From M2408 sp040386975 (lineage in GTDB: Bacteria; Bacteroidota; Bacteroidia; Flavobacteriales_D; Crocinitomicaceae), in NCBI GenBank assembly GCA_040386975.1, contig JAZKEO010000023.1:1-64000 (forward strand): a stretch of DNA of 64,000 bases, written 5' to 3'. The notes below the pieces were generated by a model. That model saw only the letters and a list, made by a program, of their open reading frames with translations, had not been told where the DNA came from and searched no databases. Shown here piece after piece: positions 35,853-45,769 of this stretch (the stretch's first letter is position 1; each line of letters opens with the position of its first letter). Made by a program: the position numbers and the translations under genes.

Positions 35853-36302
35853 TTAACTACGAAGTTTATCCAATAAAGAACTTAAAACTTCAGCTTCTTC
35901 TTCCGTTAATTTTTCTGAGAATAAAAATAGGTCAACAAAATCTTTATCGTTATCCATCAGGCTTAATAATTTTAATCCTTTTTCTGCTATTTTAGCAAAA
36001 ACAACGCGTTTATCTTCTTCACAACGAACACGTTCAATCAAGCCTTTTTCGCAAAGTTTATCCATTAAACGTGTTGTATTCGGTGATTTTTCAATCATAC
36101 GCTCCTTAATTGTATTGACATTTAAGAAATCATTTGCTCCACGTAAAATGCGTAAAATATTGAATTGTGCCATCGAAATATCATACTTCGACATGTATGA
36201 ATTGTGATTTTGAAACATCCAATTTGAAGTAAAACGAATGTTTATGATTGCCTTTTGGCGTGCATTTGCAAATTTCGATTTTATTTCCTCCCCTATTTCC
36301 AT
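35853..36302 (-). CDS. MarR family transcriptional regulator
   Basis: A 149-residue winged-helix regulator of normal MarR length. MAQFNILRILRGAN opens the DNA-binding part; VNTIKERMIEKSPNTTRLMDKL is the recognition helix region, and RVRCEEDKRVVFAKIAEKG is the wing with the conserved Asp-Lys-Arg. These dimers repress nearby genes until a ligand binds. The receptor gene starts 85 bases downstream on the same strand, so it is the likely target or operon partner. Confidence 0.88.
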   Translation of the reverse strand: MEIGEEIKSKFANARQKAIINIRFTSNWMFQNHNSYMSKYDISMAQFNILRILRGANDFLNVNTIKERMIEKSPNTTRLMDKLCEKGLIERVRCEEDKRVVFAKIAEKGLKLLSLMDNDKDFVDLFLFSEKLTEEEAEVLSSLLDKLRS

Positions 36303-36414
36303 TGTACAAAGGTACTTACCAAGGTATAAAATTCAAAATAAAATCATGGGAATGAGGCTTTTCTAACAAAAAATTAACTTTTTTTACAATACGGGACTTC
36401 AAAAAAATATCTTT

Positions 36415-36507
36415 TTCTGCGTTGAACTTCAATTTTAAAAAGTTCATTTACACGAGTAAACTCACTTTTCAAAATATTGTTCGCCTAAAAAAATCTAATT
36501 TTTAGAA
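36415..36507 (+). repeat. Family B element, copy 3
   Basis: TTCTGCGTTGAACTTCAATT, then TTCATTTACACGAGTAAACTC, then GTTCGCCTAAAAAAATCTAA and TTTTTAGAAG. The end can fold as CTAAAAA / TTTTTAG. It lies between prfC and the MarR gene, both on the minus strand. Confidence 0.7.
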
Positions 36508-36526
36508 GCCCTAAAGATTTTATATC

Positions 36527-38116
36527 TTAATCTAATTTAAAATCAGATGTCTTGTGGAAAACAATTTCTGGATAATCTTGTTCTGCCATTTGAAGTAAGA
36601 ACGATGTTTCAGCTAAAAACACGTAGTTATCATCTTTGTCTTTAGCGATATTCCCTGTTTTTGCGCTTAAAAATTGCTTTAATTTAGCTTCATTATCGGT
36701 TGTAATCCAACACGCTTTGTGGTAATTTCTTGGCACAAAACGACAAGAAGCTCCATATTCATGCTCTAAACGATGTGCGATAACCTCAAATTGTAATTGT
36801 CCAACTGTTCCAACAATCTTACGATTTCCAGGTTGTTGAATAAACATTTGAGCAACTCCCTCATCAGTTAACTGACGAATTCCTTTTTCTAATTGTTTTG
36901 ATTTTAATGGATCTAAATTCTCTAATTCTTGGAAAATTTCTGGAGAAAAACTTGGAATTCCTTTGTACATGAATTTTTCTCCTTCAGTCAATGTGTCACC
37001 AATTTTGAAATTTCCTGTATCATACAAACCAATAACATCTCCCGGAAAAGCTTCATCGATTACACTTTTATCTTGTGCCATGAAAGAAGTCGGATTCGGA
37101 AATTTGAATTTTTTATCCAAACGAACATGTGAATAAAAGGTATTTCTCTCAAATCTTCCTGAAACGATTCTCAAAAAGGCAATTCTATCACGGTGTTTTG
37201 GATCTAAATTGGCGTGTATTTTAAAGACAAAACCGGAAAATTTGTCATCAGCTGGATTGATAAAACGAGCATCAGATTCTCTTCCTCTTGGAGATGGAGA
37301 AATACGAATAAAAGTGTCTAATAATTCTTGAATACCAAAATTATTTACTGCTGAACCAAAAAATACGGGTGCAACTTCTCCAGATAAATATCTTTCACGG
37401 TCGAAGGCATCGTAAACACCTTCAATCATCTCTAAATCTTCACGTAATTCGATAGCAGGCTTCTCCCCTACTATTTCGTCTAATTCTGGAGAATTTATGT
37501 CTGAAAGCGAAACAACTTCTTTTGAAATTTTAGTTTTATTTGCCTGAAAAAGATTGATTTTTTGGTCGTAAATATTGTAAACTCCTTTGAAATAATCGCC
37601 CATTCCGATTGGCCAAGTTAGCGGACGAACTTTAATATCCAGTTTATCTTCCAATTCATCTAAAAGTGTGAATGCATCTTTTCCATCTCGATCCATTTTG
37701 TTGACAAAAATAATCACGGGAGTATTTCTCATACGACATACCTCCATCAATTTTTCGGTTTGCGTTTCAACACCGTTTGCACAGTCAATCACAAGAATTA
37801 CACTATCGACAGCAGTTAAAGTTCTGTAAGTATCTTCCGCAAAATCCTTATGTCCGGGAGTATCTAAAATGTTAACTTGTTTTCCACCGTATTCAAAAGC
37901 CATGACGGAAGTTGCAACGGAAATCCCACGTTGCTTTTCAATTTCCATGAAATCGGAAGTTGCTGTTTTTTTAATTTTATTATTTTTTACAGCACCTGCA
38001 GTTTGAATAGCTCCACCAAAAAGTAATAATTTTTCAGTTAAAGTTGTTTTTCCAGCATCTGGGTGAGCAATGATACCAAAAGTTCTTCTTTTCTCTATGG
38101 ATTCCGTGTATTTCAT
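36527..38116 (-). CDS. prfC: Peptide chain release factor 3
   Basis: A 529-residue translational GTPase, the family's usual length. GIIAHPDAGKTTLTEKLLL near 14-32 is G1, RGISVATSVMAFEY is switch I/G2, LDTPGHKDFAEDTYRT G3 and VNKMDRDG G4. Domains 2 and 3 follow, with GTVGQLQFEVIAHRLEHEY near 430, typical of RF3. It removes RF1 and RF2 from the ribosome after peptide release. The gene stands alone with a TATCTTTG box just upstream. Confidence 0.95.
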   Translation of the reverse strand: MKYTESIEKRRTFGIIAHPDAGKTTLTEKLLLFGGAIQTAGAVKNNKIKKTATSDFMEIEKQRGISVATSVMAFEYGGKQVNILDTPGHKDFAEDTYRTLTAVDSVILVIDCANGVETQTEKLMEVCRMRNTPVIIFVNKMDRDGKDAFTLLDELEDKLDIKVRPLTWPIGMGDYFKGVYNIYDQKINLFQANKTKISKEVVSLSDINSPELDEIVGEKPAIELREDLEMIEGVYDAFDRERYLSGEVAPVFFGSAVNNFGIQELLDTFIRISPSPRGRESDARFINPADDKFSGFVFKIHANLDPKHRDRIAFLRIVSGRFERNTFYSHVRLDKKFKFPNPTSFMAQDKSVIDEAFPGDVIGLYDTGNFKIGDTLTEGEKFMYKGIPSFSPEIFQELENLDPLKSKQLEKGIRQLTDEGVAQMFIQQPGNRKIVGTVGQLQFEVIAHRLEHEYGASCRFVPRNYHKACWITTDNEAKLKQFLSAKTGNIAKDKDDNYVFLAETSFLLQMAEQDYPEIVFHKTSDFKLD

Positions 38117-38132
38117 GTCTTAAAAATGGGTG

Positions 38133-38140
38133 CAAAGATA
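38133..38140 (-). promoter_or_regulatory. prfC promoter -7 box TATCTTTG
   Basis: TATCTTTG on the minus strand, 17 bases before the prfC ATG, followed by GCACCC. The -33 side is AT-rich without a clear TTG. Confidence 0.5.
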
Positions 38141-38359
38141 CGATTTTTTTTAGATAAAATTAAATATCAGATTTTAAAGCAATTAAGTGAAAAATAGAAT
38201 TTATTTTAAATCAAAAGTTCACTTTTTTGTAATTTTATACGTCTAACAGAGTAAGAACATGTTTTTAATTATTATATTTAAACTCTTTTGGGGTTTTTAT
38301 GATAAAACTTGTCTCTAAATTGAACCGAAACTATTAAATTAACCATAATTCATTACTCT

Positions 38360-41300
38360 ATGAGAAAAATTTTCCTAATTCTCTCTTTTTTTACTACAAT
38401 TTATGGTTTTTCACAGCCAATTGCAAATTTTACTGTTAGTCATACTATTGCTTGCGTTGGAGACACAGTAACAATGACAAGTACATCCACTTTAAGTTCA
38501 GAAATTGTTAACTATATTTGGTCAGCTCAAGGAGCAGTTGTTGATTCATATCAAGGTCCAAATGCAACAAGTTTTAGTTTTGTTTACTCAAATCCTGGTA
38601 CTTTTTCTTTCAGTTTAATTGTTCAGGATCAAGATGGTGGTTCTTCTACCAAAGTGAGTCCTGATGCAATAGTTATTCATCCGAATCCTGTTGCAACAAT
38701 TGTTTCGTCAAATTTATCATGTACACTTCCTTTTCAGCTGAGTTTCAGTAATACAGGTTCCACAACAGGATCTGAAATTCAGTCTAATTGGCAATTTCCT
38801 TCAGGCTCACCTGCCACTTTTACAGGGAATCAAACCTCAGTTTCTTATGCAAATGAAGGAAATTTTACAGCATCTTTAACAATATTAAACACAACAACTG
38901 GATGCTTTGACACAGAGCTAAAGCCTTTAATTTTAACAGATTTTATAGCTGATTTTGAAGTTCCAGCAACCTTTTGTAAAGGTGTTTCTATTCAACTGTT
39001 TGATTCAACGTCTACTGGGGTAAATCAATGGACATGGACTTCATCGGGAGGAACAATAACAAATTCCACATCACAAAATCCGTTTATTACTTTTAATCAA
39101 GCAGGAACTTTCACGATTACATTAACTGCAAATAATACTTCAGCATCTTGTCAGGATATTATAACTAAGACAATTACAGTTACGGAATTACCTGTTGTTT
39201 CTTACAATCAAAATTTAACTTTTGGCTGCGCTGACAAAACAGTTGTTTTTTCAAATACTACTCCGAATGCAGCGGGTTCAACTTTTATTTGGGATTTTGG
39301 TGATGGAACTCCAGCTTTTACCGGGTTAACTCCTCCCCCTCATAATTATTTGCAAAATAACAAAATGTTTTTTCCAGTCCTGACTAGAACAGATGCCAAT
39401 GGTTGTGTAAATACTTTTACTGGTGACACAATTTACTTTTTTCCTCCAGAAGCTCACATGACAGCCACTCCGCCATTAGGTTGTGCACCAATGTTAGTTC
39501 AATTTACTGATGTTTCTTACTCACCAGAGCAAATTGTTTCTTGGCTATGGAATTTTGATGATGGGACAACTTCAACGCTTCAAAATCCTACTCATTCATT
39601 CCCTTGTGGAACCTATAATGTTAGTTTAACAATAACAACAGTTACTGGTTGTACGGATATTACATTTATGACAGATCAAATTTTAAATTTAGCAGGCGCG
39701 AGCGTAACTACCGTTCAAGATAATATTTTTATTTTTAAACAAATGTCGGATTCTACTGTTTTTAGAAACTTTTCAAATAATGGAAGCAATGATTTTCAGT
39801 ACCCGACAATTCGATATGGAGAAATTGTGAATAATACATTTACTTATACTCCATCATTAGCTTGTCAAAATGAACCATTTATATTTACTGGAATCGCTCC
39901 TACTTGTCCGCCTGAAAATGATATTGAATATACATGGCATTTTGAAGGTTTTGGGACTGGAACTTCAGTAGAACCAGTGTTTACAAAAATATTCTTTGAT
40001 ACTCTACATACAACAACGCCTATTGATGTTGGTCTCGAAGCAGATTACAGAGGTTGTATCACCCCTTTAAATACTTTAACAGATATAATTTATTTAAAAG
40101 GTCCTGTTTCTAACTTTTTAACGAGTGGAACATTTTGTAATATCGGTCCTGGTCCACATACCATAAATGTTGATGATTCTCAATCCATTTATGGCCATAT
40201 CGGAGATTATATTTTTGAAGGAACACAAGTTGTGGAAGACCAAGATGATGATGATGTTGATGTTTTGTATGTTTGGGGGGATGGAACAAGTGACTTTATT
40301 GATGATGATAATTTACTTGAAGATGCAAACAAAGGTGCGATTTCGCATATTTATAATGGGTATGGTACATACGTGATAAAACAATACATTACAAACCACA
40401 CAACAGCTTGTATTGATTCTTCAGAACAAACAATTCATATTTCTTTTATTGATGCGGATTTATTAATCAACGATTCACTTTGTAGATTAAGTCATTATAC
40501 GATTCCTGTAACATCAGATGCTCCAGCAGATCATGCGACAATTTCTTATCATATTACAAGAAATGGAGTTTCGACAGGTTTTCCATCAACAGGAATTGGA
40601 CAAACAAATCTTGCCCCAACAACTAGTCCATTTTATTTTGTTGAAAATACTGCTGGATTTACAACAATAGATTTAGTAGCAACAAACTCAGTTGGTTGCC
40701 AGGCCACTGTAACAAAAATCATTAGAGTTTTAGAATTACCAACGGCGGATATTACGCTTATCGATGACACAGTTTGCATTGGTGCTTTGGGCTTTTTTAC
40801 TCCCGAAAATTCCTCACATGGAGATTTTCAGAACGGTTGGTTGGAATTTCAATGGACAATCAATAACAATGAAGCATATTTCGAATCTTATGATTTAGAT
40901 ACACAGTCTTATATTGTTAATAATCAAATAAATGTGAGTTTGGTTGTTGTTGATAGTTTTGGTTGTGTTTCAAATAATATTGCTACAAAAACTATTAAAA
41001 CTCAAAAACCAACAGCGAGTTTTTCAACCAATCAGTATCTATGTAACGACATCAATGAATTAATGGATGGTTCAGCTTCTATCGGTAATGAACCCTTGAC
41101 TTATGAATGGTTTTTAGATGGTGTTCCAGTTCCAAATTCAAATACAGATTCTTTGTACAATGTAATTACTGTTTCTCCACCAGACATTTTGTCAAAAAAT
41201 TACACATACACTTTAATTGTTACTGATGATAGAGGTTGTCAAGATGTCTTAGATAAAAATGTGTATGTTTCAAACCCAAGAGTTGATTCTGTTGCAACAG

Positions 41301-42406
41301 TTTTTAGCGCCACCAGTGTTGATTTAAGCGGAAATTTTACTTGTCCAGATGTTTATACAGACTTCGATTTGTACTATACTTCAGATCAGGTTGTTACAGA
41401 TTTTCAATGGTCATTTGGAAATGATTTCGATACAGATATAGATTCTTACAATCAAAATCCTTCTGGAACTCAATATTATCAGGCAGGTTCTTACGCCTAC
41501 TCAGTTTTACTAACTGAACCAGTAACGGGTTGTATTTTTGGAGATTCACTAGATCCATTTTTAACAATTGGTGGTCCAACTGCTGAACTTTTAGTAACTC
41601 CTGATCCTTTGGATATTTGCGGATTAAGATTTATGTTCCAAATATTAAACCCATCAGACAATTTAGATGAATGGACTTGGAGTTTAGGAGATGGGACAAT
41701 TGTGAGTAGTCTTGATTCTGCAAATACATTTTACCATACTTTTTTAGATGCCGATCATGAAAATCCGTCTATCATAATAAAAGATTCAGCTTCGGGTTGC
41801 GATATAAAAATACCCAACCCAATAGAAATTTATGAAAATAGTTTAGATGCACTTTTTACTATAAATCCAGAAAACCCTATTGTTGAGTTAGATATGTTAT
41901 TTGATGATTTCTCAACCACAAATCCAAACAGTCCAATTGTTTCCTGGTTTTGGGATTTCGGTGATGGAACAACGTTGAATTCATCAAATTCAAATTCAGT
42001 TAATCATGTTTACCTAAATGAAGATAGTCAGTTAGTTACCTTAACCATTACGGACAATAAAGGTTGTACAGACCAATATTCGCTCCCAATTGATTTGTTC
42101 ACTGTGAATTTAGTTTTGCCAAACATCATCACAAACGCTGGAAATAAAGGTGTAAATTCTTGGTTTAGCTTGTTTGAAGATATCTTTTCAGATTATGAAT
42201 TAATCATTGTTAACCGTTGGGGAAATGTGGTTCAAAAAAGCAACAAAGATCCACTTAATCCTTTGTATCTATGGAATGGACGTGATTACAAAAGCGATGA
42301 GATTTGTTCTGATGGAGTGTATTTTTATGTGATTGAAGGAAGATTAATTAATGGAAAACAAGTTAAATTACAGGACTTCTTAACGCTTTCTGGTGGTAAG
42401 TTTTGA
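38360..42406 (+). CDS. Giant PKD-domain surface protein with T9SS type B (gliding) C-terminus
   Basis: A 1348-residue secreted protein. Signal peptide 1-18 (FTTIYGFSQ). It contains a string of PKD/Ig-like domains of 80-95 residues; clear PKD cores are FIWDFGDGTPAFTG near 310, SWLWNFDDGTTSTLQNPTHSF near 395, VLYVWGDGTSDF near 637 and SWFWDFGDGTTLNSS near 1195. An acidic stretch of Asp residues (near 628) could bind calcium. The last 90 residues (LPNIITNAGNKGVNSWF ... IIVNRWGNVVQ ... SDGVYFYVIEG) are the gliding-motility type B sorting domain, which directs T9SS export and surface attachment. No enzyme domain is seen; adhesion is likely. Confidence 0.9.
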   Translation: MRKIFLILSFFTTIYGFSQPIANFTVSHTIACVGDTVTMTSTSTLSSEIVNYIWSAQGAVVDSYQGPNATSFSFVYSNPGTFSFSLIVQDQDGGSSTKVSPDAIVIHPNPVATIVSSNLSCTLPFQLSFSNTGSTTGSEIQSNWQFPSGSPATFTGNQTSVSYANEGNFTASLTILNTTTGCFDTELKPLILTDFIADFEVPATFCKGVSIQLFDSTSTGVNQWTWTSSGGTITNSTSQNPFITFNQAGTFTITLTANNTSASCQDIITKTITVTELPVVSYNQNLTFGCADKTVVFSNTTPNAAGSTFIWDFGDGTPAFTGLTPPPHNYLQNNKMFFPVLTRTDANGCVNTFTGDTIYFFPPEAHMTATPPLGCAPMLVQFTDVSYSPEQIVSWLWNFDDGTTSTLQNPTHSFPCGTYNVSLTITTVTGCTDITFMTDQILNLAGASVTTVQDNIFIFKQMSDSTVFRNFSNNGSNDFQYPTIRYGEIVNNTFTYTPSLACQNEPFIFTGIAPTCPPENDIEYTWHFEGFGTGTSVEPVFTKIFFDTLHTTTPIDVGLEADYRGCITPLNTLTDIIYLKGPVSNFLTSGTFCNIGPGPHTINVDDSQSIYGHIGDYIFEGTQVVEDQDDDDVDVLYVWGDGTSDFIDDDNLLEDANKGAISHIYNGYGTYVIKQYITNHTTACIDSSEQTIHISFIDADLLINDSLCRLSHYTIPVTSDAPADHATISYHITRNGVSTGFPSTGIGQTNLAPTTSPFYFVENTAGFTTIDLVATNSVGCQATVTKIIRVLELPTADITLIDDTVCIGALGFFTPENSSHGDFQNGWLEFQWTINNNEAYFESYDLDTQSYIVNNQINVSLVVVDSFGCVSNNIATKTIKTQKPTASFSTNQYLCNDINELMDGSASIGNEPLTYEWFLDGVPVPNSNTDSLYNVITVSPPDILSKNYTYTLIVTDDRGCQDVLDKNVYVSNPRVDSVATVFSATSVDLSGNFTCPDVYTDFDLYYTSDQVVTDFQWSFGNDFDTDIDSYNQNPSGTQYYQAGSYAYSVLLTEPVTGCIFGDSLDPFLTIGGPTAELLVTPDPLDICGLRFMFQILNPSDNLDEWTWSLGDGTIVSSLDSANTFYHTFLDADHENPSIIIKDSASGCDIKIPNPIEIYENSLDALFTINPENPIVELDMLFDDFSTTNPNSPIVSWFWDFGDGTTLNSSNSNSVNHVYLNEDSQLVTLTITDNKGCTDQYSLPIDLFTVNLVLPNIITNAGNKGVNSWFSLFEDIFSDYELIIVNRWGNVVQKSNKDPLNPLYLWNGRDYKSDEICSDGVYFYVIEGRLINGKQVKLQDFLTLSGGKF

Positions 42407-42425
42407 GATTTGTAAGTAAGAATCT

Positions 42426-44369
42426 TCACTTCTTAATCAACTTAAGTGCTCCCCTAATTTTTTTGACACCTTGTAAATCATAAGAATACAGTTTCACAAC
42501 ACGATTGACTTTGATTTTTAGGTAATCATTCAAATACTTTTGTCTGTTAACTTTTAAAGAAGACAAACTTCCCAACGCTCCTTTAAATGCAGGAACAAAA
42601 GGAACAAGAACGGTTTTTACTGTTTTTTGAATAGCTTTTGCATCCGCAGTTCGATCGCTCAAAATGGCAAATTCATTTTCAAAAAGCCAATAAAGTTCAT
42701 GTTCAAAATAGTGAATAATTTTCTCATTTTGTTTCGTTTTTGTGTAAGCAGAATACTTTGTAAGTTCGGATAGTTGTTGCTCAACTTTATTTATTAATCC
42801 CAATGAATTCGAAGAGTTAAAGTAAGTGAGAATAGAATCTTTAAACGTTTTATTTATGTATTTAAAACTACTTTCTAGCATCGAATCATTTTGATGAATT
42901 CTATCTTCATAAATCAAACTGGTATTGTAAATATCTATGAAAGAAGCTTCGTACAAATCAATTGTTTTATTGAAGGTGAAAAAGATTCTTTTCATTAAGG
43001 AATCGCCAATTGTTTTTGCAAAAGTTTGGAGTTTTTTTATGCTATCAATTTGATGTTTAAAATCGTCAAATCTGGTTTTCCAAAAAATAGAATCTACAAT
43101 TTTTAAGGTGTCGATCTTGAATTCATTCGATTTATAAGATGAATTACTGTTCCCCATTAATTGCAATTGCTTGACACTTTTTGTTTCGTATTTCAAAATT
43201 CCTTTCGTGAAAACAGATTCTACTCGAATCATTAGGTTTTGCATGTAACTTAAGCTTTTTTGCTTGTTTTTATCTGAAATATTTTCACGCTTAAAAAAAT
43301 ACAACATATATTTTTTCTTGGCCGTGTTGTAATTTTTAATTCCAGTTAATGCAATTTTGATATTGTTTTCAACGGAATCACACACTTGAAACAAATAATC
43401 TCGGGTTTCAATATTCTTACCTTTTTTATTACTTTCAAAAAGCAAATATGAAAACAAATGATTTCCTTTATCTCCAAAATTATCGATATTGAATTTTTGT
43501 AAAGAATCTGCTTTCCAAAGCAAACGTTTTTGATTGTCTAAGGAAAAATATTCTTCATTTAAGCCATCGTAGTTAAAATCTCCTTCTTTCTTGATAATTG
43601 TATCAGACATTAAATAAACAGAATCTAAAAATTCACTCAAAACTACTGGCGCGTTATTCATCTGCCAATGAGCAATCGAACTCAAATGGTCTTTCGCAAA
43701 AGCTTCAGGTTTTTTAAAAATATAATCTTTTCTTGCATTTGAAACATAGGCAACACGATAAGGAATTGGCTTTTTAATACTGACTTTCTTTGATTTATCA
43801 GGATTTAATGCTGCTCTTTTTCTTTCTTTTGACCAAAATAATTTCCAAAATTTCCAAGCTTTGATTTTTATCATCAAACGTTGAAACCATGTTTTTTGAA
43901 CTTCTGCTACACCTACAATTTGAACTCGACCAGCATCCCAAGTTGGATCACAAACAAACCATTTTCCATCAGCTTTAAAAGCCATCCAACTGTGGTCAGC
44001 GTTGTAAATGGAAGTATCAAAACCTAAAGTAATGTCTTTTGTGTAACCTTCGACTTCAAAAGCTGGAATTCCAACTTTATCCAACATAGCAACCATTAAA
44101 TTCGAATAACCACTACAAGTTGTTTTTCGTTTTGCAAAAACTAATTCAGGAGATTGAAAACGATAAGGTTCACCACTTTTAAAAGCTCTGTAATCGTAAA
44201 CAATGTTTGATGTTACCCACTCGTAAATCGCTAAAATTTTTAAGCTGTCAGAATTTTTGTTTAAAACAAGTTCTTTAGCAACACTTTCAAAAGTTTCCAC
44301 ATCTCTCTTGAACTGCGAAAATAAAGTAAAGCAAGGAATTAATAGTAGTGTAGTTAGTTTAAACCTCAT
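42426..44369 (-). CDS. Exported transglutaminase-like (papain-fold) protein
   Basis: A 647-residue protein with a signal peptide (MRFKLTTLLLIPCFTLFSQ). The transglutaminase-like domain covers about 30-150 with the full triad: Cys85 in RKTTCSGYSNLMVAML, His in ADHSWMAFK and Asp in VCDPTWDAG. The remaining 450 residues are helical, Lys-rich and probably coiled-coil, without a recognised domain. Such proteins cut or cross-link proteins in the envelope; the substrate is unknown. It ends convergent to the PKD gene and starts 6 bases after the tatA stop, so it is co-transcribed with tatA. Confidence 0.8.
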   Translation of the reverse strand: MRFKLTTLLLIPCFTLFSQFKRDVETFESVAKELVLNKNSDSLKILAIYEWVTSNIVYDYRAFKSGEPYRFQSPELVFAKRKTTCSGYSNLMVAMLDKVGIPAFEVEGYTKDITLGFDTSIYNADHSWMAFKADGKWFVCDPTWDAGRVQIVGVAEVQKTWFQRLMIKIKAWKFWKLFWSKERKRAALNPDKSKKVSIKKPIPYRVAYVSNARKDYIFKKPEAFAKDHLSSIAHWQMNNAPVVLSEFLDSVYLMSDTIIKKEGDFNYDGLNEEYFSLDNQKRLLWKADSLQKFNIDNFGDKGNHLFSYLLFESNKKGKNIETRDYLFQVCDSVENNIKIALTGIKNYNTAKKKYMLYFFKRENISDKNKQKSLSYMQNLMIRVESVFTKGILKYETKSVKQLQLMGNSNSSYKSNEFKIDTLKIVDSIFWKTRFDDFKHQIDSIKKLQTFAKTIGDSLMKRIFFTFNKTIDLYEASFIDIYNTSLIYEDRIHQNDSMLESSFKYINKTFKDSILTYFNSSNSLGLINKVEQQLSELTKYSAYTKTKQNEKIIHYFEHELYWLFENEFAILSDRTADAKAIQKTVKTVLVPFVPAFKGALGSLSSLKVNRQKYLNDYLKIKVNRVVKLYSYDLQGVKKIRGALKLIKK

Positions 44370-44375
44370 AGTCTT

Positions 44376-44855
44376 TCAATCAGTCAAATGCCTTTGATCT
44401 AAAGGGATTTTATCCAAATCATCTTCCTTTGAGCTTGTCTGGTTGTCACTTTCTGAAGCTATTGAATTATCGGAAACTGAGCCTGTAGAAGTTTGTTGCT
44501 TTTCAGCTTCAAGTTGTTTGTTTAGAAAATAATTACTTGTATTACTATTATTTTCGTATTTGATTGATTCATTCAAATCACTTGTAAATTCTTCGAATGG
44601 TTGTTGAATTTCTTGTACTTTTTCCTGAAAAATTCCTTCTAAATTTAGGTCACCTTTCATATCTCCAGTAGATTTTTTGATTTCATCTTGTAAATCCTGT
44701 GAAGCATCTTTAATTTGGCGAATTGTACGACCAAATGTTTTTGCAATACCGGGAATACTTTTGGAACCAAAAAATATTAAAATAAAAACTAAGATCAATA
44801 AGACCTCAGAACCAGCAACATCACTTAAAAATAGTATCATTTTTTGTATTAACAC
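44376..44855 (-). CDS. tatA: Sec-independent translocase TatA/E subunit with long tail
   Basis: A 159-residue protein. Residues 17-33 are the membrane helix, preceded by an extended N-terminus, and FFGSKSIPGIAKTFGRTIRQIK is the amphipathic-helix hinge typical of TatA, here FGSKSIPG in place of FGPKKLPE. TatA pores carry folded proteins across the inner membrane with TatC, which is not in this window. The tail from residue 60 is long, acidic and disordered, and contains TSTGSVSDNS near 121-130, encoded by a dispersed repeat (44469-44495). The transglutaminase-like gene follows after 6 bases. Confidence 0.85.
   Translation of the reverse strand: MLIQKMILFLSDVAGSEVLLILVFILIFFGSKSIPGIAKTFGRTIRQIKDASQDLQDEIKKSTGDMKGDLNLEGIFQEKVQEIQQPFEEFTSDLNESIKYENNSNTSNYFLNKQLEAEKQQTSTGSVSDNSIASESDNQTSSKEDDLDKIPLDQRHLTD
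44469..44495 (-). repeat. TTCGACAGGCTCAG repeat (family E) inside tatA
   Basis: On the coding strand the 27 bases here differ from rho positions 46778-46804 at only 3 sites (first, ninth and last). Both are translated in the same frame, TSTGSVS. The two proteins are unrelated. Confidence 0.8.
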
Positions 44856-44897
44856 TGCAAAATTACAAAAAAAATAAAGGAATAATCTACATTTTAC

Positions 44898-44927
44898 TTG
44901 ATATATTTAAAAAACTGTGTAATTTTG
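44898..44927 (+). promoter_or_regulatory. SRP RNA promoter (TTG-N19-TAATTTTG)
   Basis: TTG at 44898-44900 and TAATTTTG at 44920-44927 are 19 bases apart, the standard Bacteroidota promoter. The RNA's first paired bases (GGGGTAAG) begin 5 bases downstream. Confidence 0.85.
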
Positions 44928-44930
44928 CGG

Positions 44931-45028
44931 CGGGGTAAGTCTTTTACGACCAGCTCCTTCAGACTCCTCCAGGACGGGAACGTAGCAAAGGTATGAAGTT
45001 GAGCGGTGCGATGAAAGTAGCTTACCCT
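44931..45028 (+). ncRNA. ffs: Signal recognition particle RNA (small bacterial type, 4.5S)
   Basis: About 98 bases. The ends pair (GGGGTAAG at 44932-44939 with CTTACCCT at 45021-45028). The apical domain contains CCAGGACGGGAACGTAGCAA, which matches the conserved Ffh-binding loop (CCAGG..CGGAA..AGCA) of SRP RNA. A perfect promoter precedes it and a T-rich run (ATTTTTTATTTT) follows. With Ffh it targets membrane and secretory proteins co-translationally. End positions are accurate to a few bases. Confidence 0.9.
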
Positions 45029-45097
45029 ATTTTTTATTTTAATTTCCTTGAAATAATTTCAAATACCAAAAAAGTTAATCTTAATATATAATTTACA

Positions 45098-45754
45098 ATG
45101 AAATTTTTTATTGATACAGCCAATTTACAAGAAATCAAAGAAGCAAACGATTTAGGGATTTTAGATGGTGTTACAACAAATCCGTCTTTGATGGCTAAAG
45201 AAGGAATTACAGGAACAGATAAGATTTTAAAACATTACGTTGATATTTGTAAAATCGTTGATGGAGATGTGAGTGCCGAAGTTATTTCTGTTGATTTCGC
45301 TGGAATGGTTCGCGAAGGAGAAATGTTGGCTGATTTACATCCAAATATTGTGGTTAAAATCCCAATGACTTTGGAAGGTATTAAAGCAATAAAATATTTC
45401 CATACAAAAGGAATTCGTACAAATTGTACATTAATCTTTTCTGCTGGACAAGCTTTATTAGCTGCAAAAGCTGGAGCAACATATATTTCACCATTTATTG
45501 GACGTTTAGATGATATTTCAACAAACGGAATTGAATTAATTGCTCAAATTCGTGTTATTTTTGATAACTACGGTTTTGAAACTGAAATTTTAGCTGCTTC
45601 TGTTCGTCATACAATTCACATCATTCAGTGTGCGGAAATTGGTGCAGATGTTATGACTGGACCTTTAAGTGCAATTAAAGCTTTAGCAAATCACCCACTA
45701 ACTGATTCTGGATTAGAGAAGTTTTTAGCAGATTACGCCAAAGGTAATAAGTAA
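45098..45754 (+). CDS. fsa: Transaldolase / fructose-6-phosphate aldolase family
   Basis: A 218-residue short class I aldolase (TalC/FSA size). MKFFIDTANLQEIKEA and GVTTNPSLMAKEG open the barrel, NIVVKIPMTLEGIKA has the Schiff-base Lys near residue 87, and AGATYISPFIGRLDD and EILAASVRH are conserved later blocks. It exchanges dihydroxyacetone or sedoheptulose units in the pentose phosphate route; transaldolase rather than FSA activity cannot be decided from sequence. A family A hairpin follows the stop. Confidence 0.92.
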   Translation: MKFFIDTANLQEIKEANDLGILDGVTTNPSLMAKEGITGTDKILKHYVDICKIVDGDVSAEVISVDFAGMVREGEMLADLHPNIVVKIPMTLEGIKAIKYFHTKGIRTNCTLIFSAGQALLAAKAGATYISPFIGRLDDISTNGIELIAQIRVIFDNYGFETEILAASVRHTIHIIQCAEIGADVMTGPLSAIKALANHPLTDSGLEKFLADYAKGNK

Positions 45755-45769
45755 GCTTTTAAAATATTC

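Noticed and set aside
40567..40590. TTTCGACAGG in the PKD protein gene as another family E repeat
   Set aside because: Only about ten bases match and the following bases (TTTTCCATCAAC) diverge; the encoded STGF sits in a regular domain, so chance is likely.
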